In this document: positions 15,497 through 23,430 of the stretch, one piece after another
How the letters are laid out: each line of letters begins with the position of its first letter
Position numbering within the stretch: the first letter of the stretch is position 1
NCBI GenBank assembly: GCA_002493965.1
Contig: DLAP01000030.1
Location: 1 to 23,467 of the forward strand
Direction: 5' to 3'
Origin: Clostridiales bacterium UBA7044
Lineage (GTDB): Bacteria; Bacillota; Clostridia; Oscillospirales; Oscillospiraceae
DNA: 23,467 nt
The notes under the pieces: model-generated
The model's input: the letters and a program-made list of their open reading frames with translations, nothing else
Database searches by the model: none
What the model was told of the DNA's origin: nothing
Made by a program: the position numbers and the translations under genes

Positions 15497-16291
15497 ATGG
15501 CGTTGGGAGAAAAAATTCGCCAGGCAAGGCTGGAGAACGGTTTGAGCCAGCGGCAGCTTTGCGGGGAGGAGATCACCCGGAATATGCTGTCCCAGATCGA
15601 GAACGGGTCTGCCTGTCCCTCCATGAAGACTCTGCAATATCTGGCCGCCCGGCTGGGGAAACCCGTCAGCTATTTTTTGGAGGAAACGGCGGTCATTTCT
15701 CCCAATCTGGAGGTGATGGCCTCCGCCCGCCGGCTGTATGACAAGGGAGACCCGGCGGGGGCGGCCCTGGTACTGGAAGGGTACACGGCCCCGGATGATA
15801 TCTTCGACCGGGAAAAGGGACTGCTGCAAAGACTGTGCCTTTTGGACCTGGCGGAAAAGGCGCTGGAGGACAGAAAAGAAAATTACGCCCTGTCGCTGCT
15901 GCAAAAGGCGGAGGGAGAGGCGCCTTACTGGAGCCGGGAATTGGAACGCCGCCGTTTGCTGCTGCTGGGCAGGATCCGGGGGCAGCAGGTCAGCGAGACC
16001 CTTCCCTGCCTGGATGAGGAGTTATTTCTGCGGGCCGGAGAAGCGCTGGCACGGAATCAGCCGGAGCGGGCGGCGGGGCTTTTGGCGGCAGCGGAGGATC
16101 AGACCAGCCCCTGGTTTTTACTTCTGCGAGGCCAGGCGTACTTTGGGGTGAAAGAATACGCTATGGCGGCGAAGTGCTTTCACGGGGCGGAAAGCGTCTA
16201 TCCCCAGACCCGCGCTCTGCTGGAAGCCTGCTACCGGGAGCTGGGGGATTACAAGCGAGCCTATGAATACGCCTGCAAGGGGAGGAAGTAG
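15497..16291 (+). CDS. XRE-family regulator with C-terminal TPR-like repeats
   Basis: A 264-residue protein. Residues ~3-62 form a Cro/C1-type helix-turn-helix (EKIRQARLENGLSQRQLC, then NMLSQIENGSACPSMKTLQYLA, then LGKPVSYFLEE). The remainder is helical and rich in Ala, Leu and Glu, with repeated pairs such as AGEALARNQPERAAGLLAAA and YAMAAKCFHGAESVYPQ that fit TPR hairpins. This layout is shared with Rgg/PlcR-like and MalR-type regulators that often sense a small peptide; no such peptide gene is apparent nearby. GGGAGGG lies about seven bases upstream of the ATG. The gene diverges from DUF975, with inverted repeats in between. Targets unknown. Confidence 0.85.
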   Translation: MALGEKIRQARLENGLSQRQLCGEEITRNMLSQIENGSACPSMKTLQYLAARLGKPVSYFLEETAVISPNLEVMASARRLYDKGDPAGAALVLEGYTAPDDIFDREKGLLQRLCLLDLAEKALEDRKENYALSLLQKAEGEAPYWSRELERRRLLLLGRIRGQQVSETLPCLDEELFLRAGEALARNQPERAAGLLAAAEDQTSPWFLLLRGQAYFGVKEYAMAAKCFHGAESVYPQTRALLEACYRELGDYKRAYEYACKGRK

Positions 16292-16334
16292 GGATCGTGC
16301 ACCCTCTTAGTGTTGCACCGACGTCCAACGTGCG

Positions 16335-16490
16335 CCCTCTCAGTCACGATGCTTTGCATCGTGCCAACTCTCCCAAAGGGAGAGCCAAGGGGGGTTCCCC
16401 ATATTTTCACCACCCTAAAGACTTAGAACCACGCACTTGGCTCCCCCTTTGGGGGAGCTGTCTCAGCGCAAAGCACTGAGACTGAGAGGG
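16335..16490. repeat. Structured MITE-like repeat, family B
   Basis: Terminal inverted repeats CCCTCTCAGTC (16335-16345) and GACTGAGAGGG (16480-16490) bound an element of 156 bases. Each arm holds two hairpins in mirrored order. Left: CACGATGC-TTT-GCATCGTG (16345-16363) and CTCTCCC-AAA-GGGAGAG (16368-16384). Right: CTCCCCC-TTT-GGGGGAG (16441-16457) and CTCAGCGC-AAA-GCACTGAG (16462-16480). It fills most of the 330-base gap between the XRE and RND genes. A degenerate CCCTCTTAGTG at about 16302 may be the relic of another arm. No coding sequence is seen in this gap. Confidence 0.8.
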
Positions 16491-16584
16491 TTCCCAGCAT
16501 AGCACCAGCCCCCGGAGTGTAAAAGGCGGCGGAGCCAAGGCCCCGCCCTACGAAAATTTCGATATAAAATGACCCTGTATATAA

Positions 16585-16616
16585 TTTTGAGGCTGCCTCG
16601 TAAGGCAGCCTCAAAA
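16585..16616 (-). terminator. Terminator-like hairpin after the RND gene
   Basis: Fourteen-base arms, TTTTGAGGCTGCCT and its complement, pair perfectly around a four-base loop. It begins five bases past the RND stop codon. The A- and U-rich bases are inside the stem and TTATATA follows on the minus strand, so it is a plausible but not classical terminator. Confidence 0.6.
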
Positions 16617-16621
16617 GCTTG

Positions 16622-19600
16622 TTAGAGACTTTCCAGTAGCTTCAGGTCCTCGTCCCGGACCCGGCGCAGTTCCTTCTTGTGGAAGATGTCGTAAATGCAG
16701 GGCACCACATACAGCGTCATCAGCGTGGCATACACCAGGCCGCCGATGCACACCACCGCCACAGGCCGCATCATGGCTGTGCCGGCACTGCTACGGATGG
16801 CCATATCCATCAGGCCCAGCACCGTGGTGATGGTGGTCATGAGGATGGGCCGCATTCTGGTGACGCCTGCCTCCACAATGGCTTCCCGACGCTCCATGCC
16901 GCCCAGCCGAAGCTGGTTGATATAGTCCACCAGCACGATGCCATTGTTGACCACCACGCCGGTGAGCATGACAAAGCCAATGAGGGAAACAACGCTGATC
17001 TCCATGCCGCAAAGAAGCAATGCGAGAAAACCGCCGGTAAAGGCCAGAGGAATGGTAAACATGACGATGAAGGGGGATTTGAGGCTCTGGAACTGGGCAA
17101 CCATCACCAGATACACCAGCAGAACGCCCAGCATAAGCATCAGCACAAGCTGCTCCACAGCCTCCATGATCGTCTCGTTTTCACCGGAGAAGGCATAGCT
17201 GACACCTTGGCCCAGGTCGGTATCCTTCAGGATCTGCTGAGCCTGCCTGGTGAGGAGCGTTACATTGTACCCTTCCTCCAGCTCCGCCGAGACGGTGAGA
17301 TACCGCCGCTGATTGATCCGGCTGATGGAGGAAAGGCTGGAGACCTTCTCCACCCTGGCAAACTCCCGGAGGCGGGTCTGCGTCACGGTGCCGTCCTGAT
17401 TGGTCTTCTCAAACACGTAGCTGCGCAGGGCGGAAAGGTCCAGGCTGCTCTCCTCCGGCTTTTCCACGATCACATCGGCGGAGATGCCGTCCAGCTCCAG
17501 GGTCATGACTGTGGAGTCCGTGGTCAGGGCGGAGGCCAGCTCCATGTAGACCTGGGCGGCGGTGAGGCCGTGTTTCATGGCCCTGTTCAGATCGATTTTC
17601 ACATGGTAGGCCGGGGTGGCGTCCTCCAGACCGTCGGAAACCGACCCTACACCGGGGATCTGGGCGATGGCTTCCGCCGCCGTCCTGGCCGCGTTCTGGA
17701 GGGCGTCCATATCGTCACAGAACAGGTTCAGGGCAATGCCGCTGCCGCTCAAAGCCCCCATATCCATCATGGAAGAGGAGGCGGTGACAGTGCATTCCAG
17801 ATCGGCGCACAGCTGCTCGATCTGCCGGCCCATTGCCGCGCCGCTGGCGTTTTCATCGGAAAGGTTTATGTAAATGGTCACGTTATGACTGCCAGAGGTG
17901 CCCATCATGCTCATGCCTCCGGAGCCCATCATGGCGCCTACGGTGTCGATTCCGTCCAATGTATCGATCCGTTTCAGAATCTCATCCGTCATGGCACAGG
18001 CGTCTTCCATGCTGGTGTCCTCCGGCATGGTCACGGTCACATCCACGGTGGGCATATCGATTTCCGGCATGAAGGAGAAGCCCTTGGAGATGGCCCCCGC
18101 GGCGGTACCAAACAGCAGCGCCACCACGAGAATCAGGACGAGGGCCTTATGCTTAAGGGACCAGGCGGCGCTTTTGGCATAAAGGGGCAGGACTTTTCTT
18201 TCCAGGAAGCCGGGCTTTGCCGTATGCTCCTTACGCAGCATCCCGGAGGCCATGGCCGGTACCAGGGTCAGGGAAACCAGTAAACTGGCAAGCAGGGCGT
18301 AGGTCATGGTCAGGGCCAGGTCCGTAAAGAGCTGCTTGGTGATGCCCTCCACAAAGACGATGGGCAGGAACACGCAGACGGTGGTCAGGGTGGAGGCGGT
18401 GACGGCGGAGGCCACCTGCTTTGCCCCGTGGACGGCAGCCTGAACGGAGGTCGCCCCCTTGGCCCGAAGGCGATAGATGTTCTCAATGACCACCACGGAG
18501 TTATCCACCAGCATACCAACGGCCACGGCCAGACCGGACAGGGAAATCATGTTCAGGGTCACGCCGGAGAAGTACATCAGCACAATGGCGAAGACCACAC
18601 TTAACGGAATGGAGCACAGGGTGATGAAGGTGGGCCGGAGGTCCTTCAGGAACAGGAACAGCACCAGCACGGCGAACACCGCTCCCAGCAGGAGACTGCT
18701 GAGAATGGAATTTACGATCATGTAGATATAGTCGCCCTGGTTCATCAGGGAGACGAATTTCAGGCCCGGGTATTCCTGCTCCAGGGCACGGAACCGGTCA
18801 GACAAATTGTTGGTGGTATCGGCGGTAGCATAGGTGCTCTGCTTCTCAAAGGTCAGCACCACGCCGTCCTGGCCGTTTAACTTGGCGTAGGTGTCGGCGC
18901 TGTTGTCCGTCAGAGCCACTACCGCCACGTCCTTTAGGTAGATGGGATCCACCCCGTCTATGTCCAGGTCGAACAGGAGCAGGTTTTCCAGGGTGGAAAG
19001 CTCGGTGATTTCGTCACCTACTGAGACCATGTAGCGGATGCCGTCCTCCGCGATATAGCCTGCGGGCATGGCAAAGTTCTGGGCCTTCAAAATCTGCATG
19101 ACCATGTCCATGGTGATGATATTGTTCAGGTCCGCCTGCCGCAAGGCCCCCTCCCGGCTGTCCTCAATGGCGTCCAGACCGCTTTCAATCTGGGTCTGGG
19201 CCTGGGACAGGGAGGCTTTTCCTACGGCGATTTCCGCCTGGGCCGCGCCCATCTTCATCATGGCGCTCACACCCTGTTCCACCTTCCCCGTCAGGGAGGA
19301 AATCTGATCGTCCGCCTGCTGCAATTCCTGACGGGCGCTTTCCAGATCCCCGGGCAGGTTCTCCCGGTTGGTGCCCAGGGCGGCCAGCCCTTCGTCAATG
19401 CCATCCAGCACCTGATTGGCAGCCGTCAAGGCGGCCTCGGCGGCGGCAGCTTCCGCCTCTGCCTGGGCAAGCTGGGCATTTAGCTCCGCGTAGCCCTCGT
19501 CCTCCTCGGTCATCCCCGCAAGCGCTTCTGCCAGGGCGTCCCGCTGAGCGGCGGCGGCCTCATAAGAGCCTCTCGCCTGGGTCTGCTGGGCAAGAGCCTC

Positions 19601-20428
19601 GGACAACTGGCTGTTTAGCAGGTTCAGGGCCTCGTAGTTTGCCCGGACAGTAGCTTGGTAGGAGATCATCTCCCCCAGTTGATCCTTCATGCTGTCGATG
19701 CTGCCAGAGAGAGAACCCAGATTCCCCATCTGGCTCATGGCGGAATTGAGCTTACTCTGGGCGTCCTTGACCTCCTGCATCTTGTCTTCCAGCTCCGCCG
19801 CGGCGTCGTCCAGCTGGCCGTTAACGGTGTCGGCAATCTTCTGATTCAGAGCATCGATCTTCTTCTGATCCAGCACCACATGGATTTCCTGGTCCACCAT
19901 GCCGGTGGCGCTGACCCGGGCCACCCCGGGAACGCCCTCCAGCTTGTTCATCAGGGTGTCGTTCAGGAAGTCCGTCAGCTCCATGGTGTCCATGCCCTCC
20001 ATGGACACCGCCGCCACCTCCACAGGCAGCAGGTCGGGATTGATCTTCAGCACATAGGGGGTGCCCACCGTATCGGACCAGGCGGCGGAGAGGGCGGAAA
20101 TGTTCTGCTGAATGTCCACGCCGATGGTGTCCATGTTCACATCCTCGTCAAATTCCAGGAGGACCATGCTCACGTTTTCGCTGGAGGAAGAAGTCACTTC
20201 CTTGATGTGATCCAGAGTGGACATGGACTGCTCCATGGGCTTTGTGATCTCCGCCTCCACCTTTTCCGGGCTGGCGCCGGGATAGGTGGTGAGGATCATG
20301 GCGTAGGGAAAATTCATATTGGGCAGCAGATCCGGGGTCATTTTCGTATAAGCCACCACGCCCAAGACCAGAATGGCCACCACAGCCACGAATATGGTCA
20401 GAGGCTTTTTTACAGAAAATTTGGACAT
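16622..20428 (-). CDS. RND-family exporter with a large coiled-coil insertion
   Basis: A 1268-residue HAE1/AcrB-like permease; usual members are ~1020-1070. It opens with a membrane segment (MSKFSVKKPLTIFVAVVAIL) and the typical PGASPEKVEAEITKPMEQ. Residues ~183-429, in the first extracytoplasmic loop, are an added Ala/Gln/Glu-rich coiled coil. TM4 has GMLVDNSVVVIENIYR, with D642 at the proton-relay place and N643 where AcrB has a second Asp, as I recall for SwrC-like Gram-positive proteins. Near the end GVVVNNGIVLVDYINQL is the matching TM10 region. No adaptor or outer-membrane channel gene lies nearby; the coiled coil may take over part of an adaptor's role. TAGGAG sits six bases before the ATG. 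Substrate unknown; drugs, lipids or peptides are possible. Confidence 0.9.
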   Translation of the reverse strand: MSKFSVKKPLTIFVAVVAILVLGVVAYTKMTPDLLPNMNFPYAMILTTYPGASPEKVEAEITKPMEQSMSTLDHIKEVTSSSSENVSMVLLEFDEDVNMDTIGVDIQQNISALSAAWSDTVGTPYVLKINPDLLPVEVAAVSMEGMDTMELTDFLNDTLMNKLEGVPGVARVSATGMVDQEIHVVLDQKKIDALNQKIADTVNGQLDDAAAELEDKMQEVKDAQSKLNSAMSQMGNLGSLSGSIDSMKDQLGEMISYQATVRANYEALNLLNSQLSEALAQQTQARGSYEAAAAQRDALAEALAGMTEEDEGYAELNAQLAQAEAEAAAAEAALTAANQVLDGIDEGLAALGTNRENLPGDLESARQELQQADDQISSLTGKVEQGVSAMMKMGAAQAEIAVGKASLSQAQTQIESGLDAIEDSREGALRQADLNNIITMDMVMQILKAQNFAMPAGYIAEDGIRYMVSVGDEITELSTLENLLLFDLDIDGVDPIYLKDVAVVALTDNSADTYAKLNGQDGVVLTFEKQSTYATADTTNNLSDRFRALEQEYPGLKFVSLMNQGDYIYMIVNSILSSLLLGAVFAVLVLFLFLKDLRPTFITLCSIPLSVVFAIVLMYFSGVTLNMISLSGLAVAVGMLVDNSVVVIENIYRLRAKGATSVQAAVHGAKQVASAVTASTLTTVCVFLPIVFVEGITKQLFTDLALTMTYALLASLLVSLTLVPAMASGMLRKEHTAKPGFLERKVLPLYAKSAAWSLKHKALVLILVVALLFGTAAGAISKGFSFMPEIDMPTVDVTVTMPEDTSMEDACAMTDEILKRIDTLDGIDTVGAMMGSGGMSMMGTSGSHNVTIYINLSDENASGAAMGRQIEQLCADLECTVTASSSMMDMGALSGSGIALNLFCDDMDALQNAARTAAEAIAQIPGVGSVSDGLEDATPAYHVKIDLNRAMKHGLTAAQVYMELASALTTDSTVMTLELDGISADVIVEKPEESSLDLSALRSYVFEKTNQDGTVTQTRLREFARVEKVSSLSSISRINQRRYLTVSAELEEGYNVTLLTRQAQQILKDTDLGQGVSYAFSGENETIMEAVEQLVLMLMLGVLLVYLVMVAQFQSLKSPFIVMFTIPLAFTGGFLALLLCGMEISVVSLIGFVMLTGVVVNNGIVLVDYINQLRLGGMERREAIVEAGVTRMRPILMTTITTVLGLMDMAIRSSAGTAMMRPVAVVCIGGLVYATLMTLYVVPCIYDIFHKKELRRVRDEDLKLLESL

Positions 20429-20470
20429 AGTATACTCCTAACTTCCGGGATTACAGACTCTTTTGGCACA

Positions 20471-20499
20471 AGTTTAGCACTTTCGGGGCACTTTGGCAA
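20471..20499 (-). promoter_or_regulatory. Promoter of the RND exporter gene
   Basis: TTGCCA (20494-20499), 17-base spacer, TAAACT (20471-20476) on the minus strand, with TG one base before the -10. The transcript leader would be about 35 bases, with TAGGAG near its end. Confidence 0.6.
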
Positions 20500-20602
20500 T
20501 GATAAATATGTAAATAATTTGTGACAATCGCCAACCTGTCAGGTATCGGGCATTCGCCATGGATTTTCATGAGTCTGACCAGGTGGAAGGGAACGCCGAA
20601 AA

Positions 20603-20632
20603 TCCCCCGGAAGCGTTTGGGCTTCCGGGGGA
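20603..20632 (-). terminator. Terminator of the comEB-chimera-pcp operon
   Basis: Perfect 12-base arms TCCCCCGGAAGC and GCTTCCGGGGGA with a six-base loop. On the minus strand the stem is followed by TTTTC. It lies about 40 bases after the pcp stop codon. Confidence 0.8.
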
Positions 20633-20673
20633 ATCCTGGGCTTTTTCAAATGATTTATAAGCGGAAAGATAGG

Positions 20674-21318
20674 TCAGTGGGTCTTGCCGCCCACGGCGCG
20701 AATGTCTGTATCGTACTGCCCAATGGCGGAGATGGCGGCCTCAATGCCCCGGGCGATGTCCTGCTCGCACATGGAGGGGGCGGGGGCGGCCCGGTTCACC
20801 GTCTGGCTGGGAACGAAGGGAACGTGCATGAAGCCGCCCTTCACGCCGGGGTAGTGCTTTGCCAGGGTGTACAGCACGCCGTACATCAGGTGATTGCACA
20901 CGAAGGTACCGGCGGTATTGGAAACACTGGCGGGAAGACCGGCCTCCCGGATTTTCGCCACCATGGCCTTAATGGGCAGGGTGGCAAAATAGGCCGCCTC
21001 GCCGTCTTCATAGATCACGGTGTCGATGGGCTGGTTACCCTCGTTGTCGGGGATCCGGGCGTCGTCCTGATTGATGGCTACCCGTTCGGGGGTCAGATCA
21101 TATCGGCCGCCGGCCTGGCCAATGCACAGCACGGCGTCGGGCTTCTCTTTCTCAATGGCGGCGGCCACCGTATCAATGGACTTGCGGAACACGGTGGGGA
21201 CCTCCAGCTTCACGATCTCTACGCCGGCCACATTGTCCCCCACCAGCTTTACCGCCTCCAGGGCAGGGTTGACGGGAGAACCGCCGAAGGGATCAAAAGC
21301 GGTCAACAGCAGTTTCAT
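20674..21318 (-). CDS. pcp: Pyroglutamyl-peptidase I (peptidase C15)
   Basis: A 214-residue cytosolic cysteine peptidase that removes N-terminal pyroglutamate from peptides. The length is standard for the family. The catalytic triad is visible: E78 in YDLTPERVAINQDDARIPDN, C141 in SNTAGTFVCNHLMYG, and H165 in GGFMHVPFVP. The N-terminus LLLTAFDPFGGSPVNP is characteristic. AAAGGAGG lies six bases before the ATG. It is the last gene of a three-gene operon, 20 bases after the chimeric ORF whose tail resembles the DUF979 permease that commonly accompanies pcp. A terminator hairpin follows. Confidence 0.95.
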   Translation of the reverse strand: MKLLLTAFDPFGGSPVNPALEAVKLVGDNVAGVEIVKLEVPTVFRKSIDTVAAAIEKEKPDAVLCIGQAGGRYDLTPERVAINQDDARIPDNEGNQPIDTVIYEDGEAAYFATLPIKAMVAKIREAGLPASVSNTAGTFVCNHLMYGVLYTLAKHYPGVKGGFMHVPFVPSQTVNRAAPAPSMCEQDIARGIEAAISAIGQYDTDIRAVGGKTH

Positions 21319-21338
21319 ACGAATCCTCCTTTGTTACA

Positions 21339-21794
21339 TCAGAAGGCCAGCAGGTACATCAGCACAATGTGGATGACCAGCATGATGATGGCCACGGGAA
21401 GCTGGGCCTTGATCACGGCATATTTGCGCTTGGTTTCCAGCAGCGCCGCGGGCATAACGTTGAAGTTGGCGGCCATGGGCACGGACAGGAACCGGGCGCC
21501 CCGGCGCAGGGCGTATTCCACGGCGCCTGTGGTAATAAAGGATTGACTGGTGGCTCCCACGATGGCGGTGGCGTAGGACATGATGCGCTGCATTTCCTCC
21601 ACGCTGCTGCCGGCCTGGACGGAGTCGGCGTTCAGCACGGTGAGCTTGGGGATGGCCCCTACCTGGCGGGCGGCCTGGCAGAAGGCACCCGCTTCCCGCA
21701 GCTGGGTCTCGTCCGTTATGAAGTGCAGCACATCCTCGGGCTGGGCGAACAGCCAGCGCTCCACAATAATCCGCGCCCCCTGCTCCATGCGCAT
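21339..21794 (-). CDS. Chimeric ORF: M29-like aminopeptidase start joined to DUF979 permease end
   Basis: A 151-residue ORF of two unlike parts. Residues 1-~107 (VERWLFAQPEDVLHFITDET, ATAIVGATSQSFITT, ALRRGARFLSVP) look like the N-terminal domain of an M29-type aminopeptidase, a family near 370-410 residues. From ~107 the sequence becomes MAANFNVMPAALLETKRKY followed by one hydrophobic segment and a stop, which matches my memory of the C-terminus of DUF979, a predicted permease encoded with DUF969 just before pcp in many Firmicutes. The junction falls near 21472-21486. AAGGAGG lies six bases before the ATG, so it is probably translated, but neither enzyme nor transporter would be complete. 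It is 19 bases after comEB and 20 before pcp. Confidence 0.65.
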   Translation of the reverse strand: MRMEQGARIIVERWLFAQPEDVLHFITDETQLREAGAFCQAARQVGAIPKLTVLNADSVQAGSSVEEMQRIMSYATAIVGATSQSFITTGAVEYALRRGARFLSVPMAANFNVMPAALLETKRKYAVIKAQLPVAIIMLVIHIVLMYLLAF

Positions 21795-21813
21795 GGGGAT
21801 CCTCCTTGTGTTG

Positions 21814-22308
21814 TTACTTTTGTTCTTCCTCGGGGATAAAGTCCAGGGTAATGGATTTTAACTGTGTGCGAAGCTGGGTGTACTTTACCCCGGCGGAGTC
21901 CATCATCCGCTTGGAGGCCAGCGTCGCCATGGAGTCCGCGTACTTGTCGGACAGGTAGTAGACCTCCTTCACCCCGCTCTGGATGATGGCCTTGGCGCAC
22001 TCGTTGCAGGGAAACAGGGCCACATACAGCTTGCTGCCCCGCAGATCCCGGCCGCTGGCGTTGAGGATGGCGTTTAATTCCGCGTGGACCACATAGGGGT
22101 ATTTGGTCTGCTCTCCCACCCGCTCCCAGGGGTATTCGTCGTCGGAGCAGCCCTTGGGCATTCCGTTGTAGCCGGTGGAGATGATAATATTGTCCATGGA
22201 CACGATGCAGGCGCCCACCTGGGTATTGGGGTCCTTGCTCCGCCGGGCGGCCAGCATGGCGATGCCCATAAAGTATTCGTCCCAGCTGATGTAATTTTCA
22301 CGCTTCAT
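21814..22308 (-). CDS. comEB: dCMP deaminase family protein (ComEB-like)
   Basis: A 164-residue zinc-dependent deaminase that converts dCMP to dUMP for thymidylate synthesis. The zinc site is complete: H75 with catalytic E77 in VVHAELNAILNA, and C101 and C104 in LFPCNECAKAI. The N-terminal SWDEYFMGIAMLAARRSKDPNTQVGA and GYNGMPKGCSDD are typical of ComEB. The binding site GGGAGG lies about eight bases before the ATG, and a TTGTGG-17-TATAAT promoter sits immediately upstream. It is the first gene of the operon with the chimeric ORF and pcp; the metabolic link between them is not obvious. Confidence 0.93.
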   Translation of the reverse strand: MKRENYISWDEYFMGIAMLAARRSKDPNTQVGACIVSMDNIIISTGYNGMPKGCSDDEYPWERVGEQTKYPYVVHAELNAILNASGRDLRGSKLYVALFPCNECAKAIIQSGVKEVYYLSDKYADSMATLASKRMMDSAGVKYTQLRTQLKSITLDFIPEEEQK

Positions 22309-22334
22309 TGGGGTTCCCTCCCGTTTTTCTCTTT

Positions 22335-22363
22335 ATTATACAGGAAAAGCGGAACAACCACAA
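22335..22363 (-). promoter_or_regulatory. Promoter of the comEB operon
   Basis: TATAAT at 22335-22340 with TTGTGG at 22358-22363, 17 bases apart, minus strand. The -35 lies in the loop of the terminator hairpin at 22345-22380. Confidence 0.7.
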
Positions 22364-22380
22364 GGGCTATTTCCGCTTTT
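22345..22380 (-). terminator. Terminator of the M14 carboxypeptidase gene
   Basis: Arms AAAAGCGGAA and TTCCGCTTTT pair perfectly around a 16-base loop, about a dozen bases past the M14 stop codon; the minus-strand RNA leaves the stem in four U residues that are part of the 3' arm. The loop contains the -35 hexamer of the comEB promoter. Confidence 0.7.
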
Positions 22381-22392
22381 TCTGATATTTTG

Positions 22393-23325
22393 TCAGACCC
22401 GAAGGCCCAGGGCCGCTGTCACCAGGATTCCCAGATTGTCCCGGTAGATTTCGTCAAACTGGTCCAGCGGCAGGGGGTTTTCACCGCTCCCTACCTCGAT
22501 GGTATACCCCGGGCGGCGGTATTCCTGGATGAACCAGTCCTTGTACCCCGCGAAGCTGGAGGTGTAGGGGGTTTCCGCCAGTTCATAGCCGCTGAGACGG
22601 GCAAATTCCTCCCCCAGCGCCTGTGCCCCGGGCACCTCATAGTCCCGGAACTGCCAGTAGATCACCTTCCCCTGGGTGTGGTAGGCCAGCACCAGATCCG
22701 GGCTTAGCTCCTCCGTAAATTCCGCCATGGCGATGGACTCCCGCTGGTTCAGGGGCGCCCTGCCCACATAGTCCCGGGGTCCGGGCTTTGTAAAACCCTG
22801 GGAGAATTTGATTTCCCGGGCCATCCGCCACCCGGCGGGGTACTGGAGATTTAAGTCCACCCCCAGAAGGTTTGCCTTCCACCCGGACGGGAAGGGAATG
22901 TCGGGGTAGTTGTCGGAAAGCCGGAGGGCGGATTCATATTCCAGGGTTCCGACTTCGATTGCCCCTGTTACCAGATCCACTCCATCCGGATCTACCATGG
23001 GTACGGTATAGATGGTGGCGGCGTTCAGAATATTTTCCGCCGGGACGCCATAGAGCCTGCCCCCGGTACTGGCGGCTTCCGCCAATTCCTCCATGAATTT
23101 CAGCAGTACCGGGGTTGTGATCCACTCGTTGGCATGGTGGGCGGCGGAATAGAAGACCTTCCGCTCTCCCTGACCGATGGTTAAGGTTTCCACAGGTCTT
23201 CCAAAGGCGGTGGTGGTCAGGGTTTCGCCGCGAAGAGCGGGATAACGTTCTTTCAGACGCCAGATCGTCTCCCGGCACAGGGCTGCTGTCATGGGTACAT
23301 TGGTTTGCACAATAGGCAAAAACAT
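22393..23325 (-). CDS. M14-family zinc carboxypeptidase
   Basis: A ~310-residue metallopeptidase. The zinc ligands are H64 and E67 (HHANEW) and H216 (LAYHTQGK); the general base is E277 (GYTIEVGSGENPLP). NPxGVD-like VPMVDPDGVDLV and GVDLNLQYPAGW are typical of the bacterial M14 branch including gamma-D-glutamyl-diaminopimelate peptidases, so cell-wall peptides are a likely substrate; the LysM domain some relatives carry is missing, and no signal peptide is seen. The start is uncertain: an open frame extends to 23445, but that part crosses a hairpin and a repeat. GAGGTG directly abuts ATG 23325, so an in-frame TTG at 23319, six bases from that site, may be used. Confidence 0.85.
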   Translation of the reverse strand: MFLPIVQTNVPMTAALCRETIWRLKERYPALRGETLTTTAFGRPVETLTIGQGERKVFYSAAHHANEWITTPVLLKFMEELAEAASTGGRLYGVPAENILNAATIYTVPMVDPDGVDLVTGAIEVGTLEYESALRLSDNYPDIPFPSGWKANLLGVDLNLQYPAGWRMAREIKFSQGFTKPGPRDYVGRAPLNQRESIAMAEFTEELSPDLVLAYHTQGKVIYWQFRDYEVPGAQALGEEFARLSGYELAETPYTSSFAGYKDWFIQEYRRPGYTIEVGSGENPLPLDQFDEIYRDNLGILVTAALGLRV

Positions 23326-23370
23326 CACCTCGGGAAAGGTTATGCGGGGCAGGCGTCGGAAATGAAAAGT

Positions 23371-23402
23371 GTCCTGCATCCCCCTGACGGGGGATGCAGG
23401 AC
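23371..23402. terminator. Strong hairpin upstream of the M14 gene
   Basis: Perfect 14-base arms GTCCTGCATCCCCC and its complement around loop TGAC. The minus-strand sense continues ACTTTTCATTT, a weak U-run that could end transcription from a gene beyond the right edge. Seen in sequence; the role is inferred. Confidence 0.6.
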
Positions 23403-23430
23403 AGCGTGTCAAAAAAGCAAAAATCAAGCT

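Noticed and set aside
16679..18283. Plus-strand open frame of 534 codons opposite the RND gene
   Set aside because: His/Gly/Gln-rich composition without domains. The minus strand encodes conserved RND motifs throughout.
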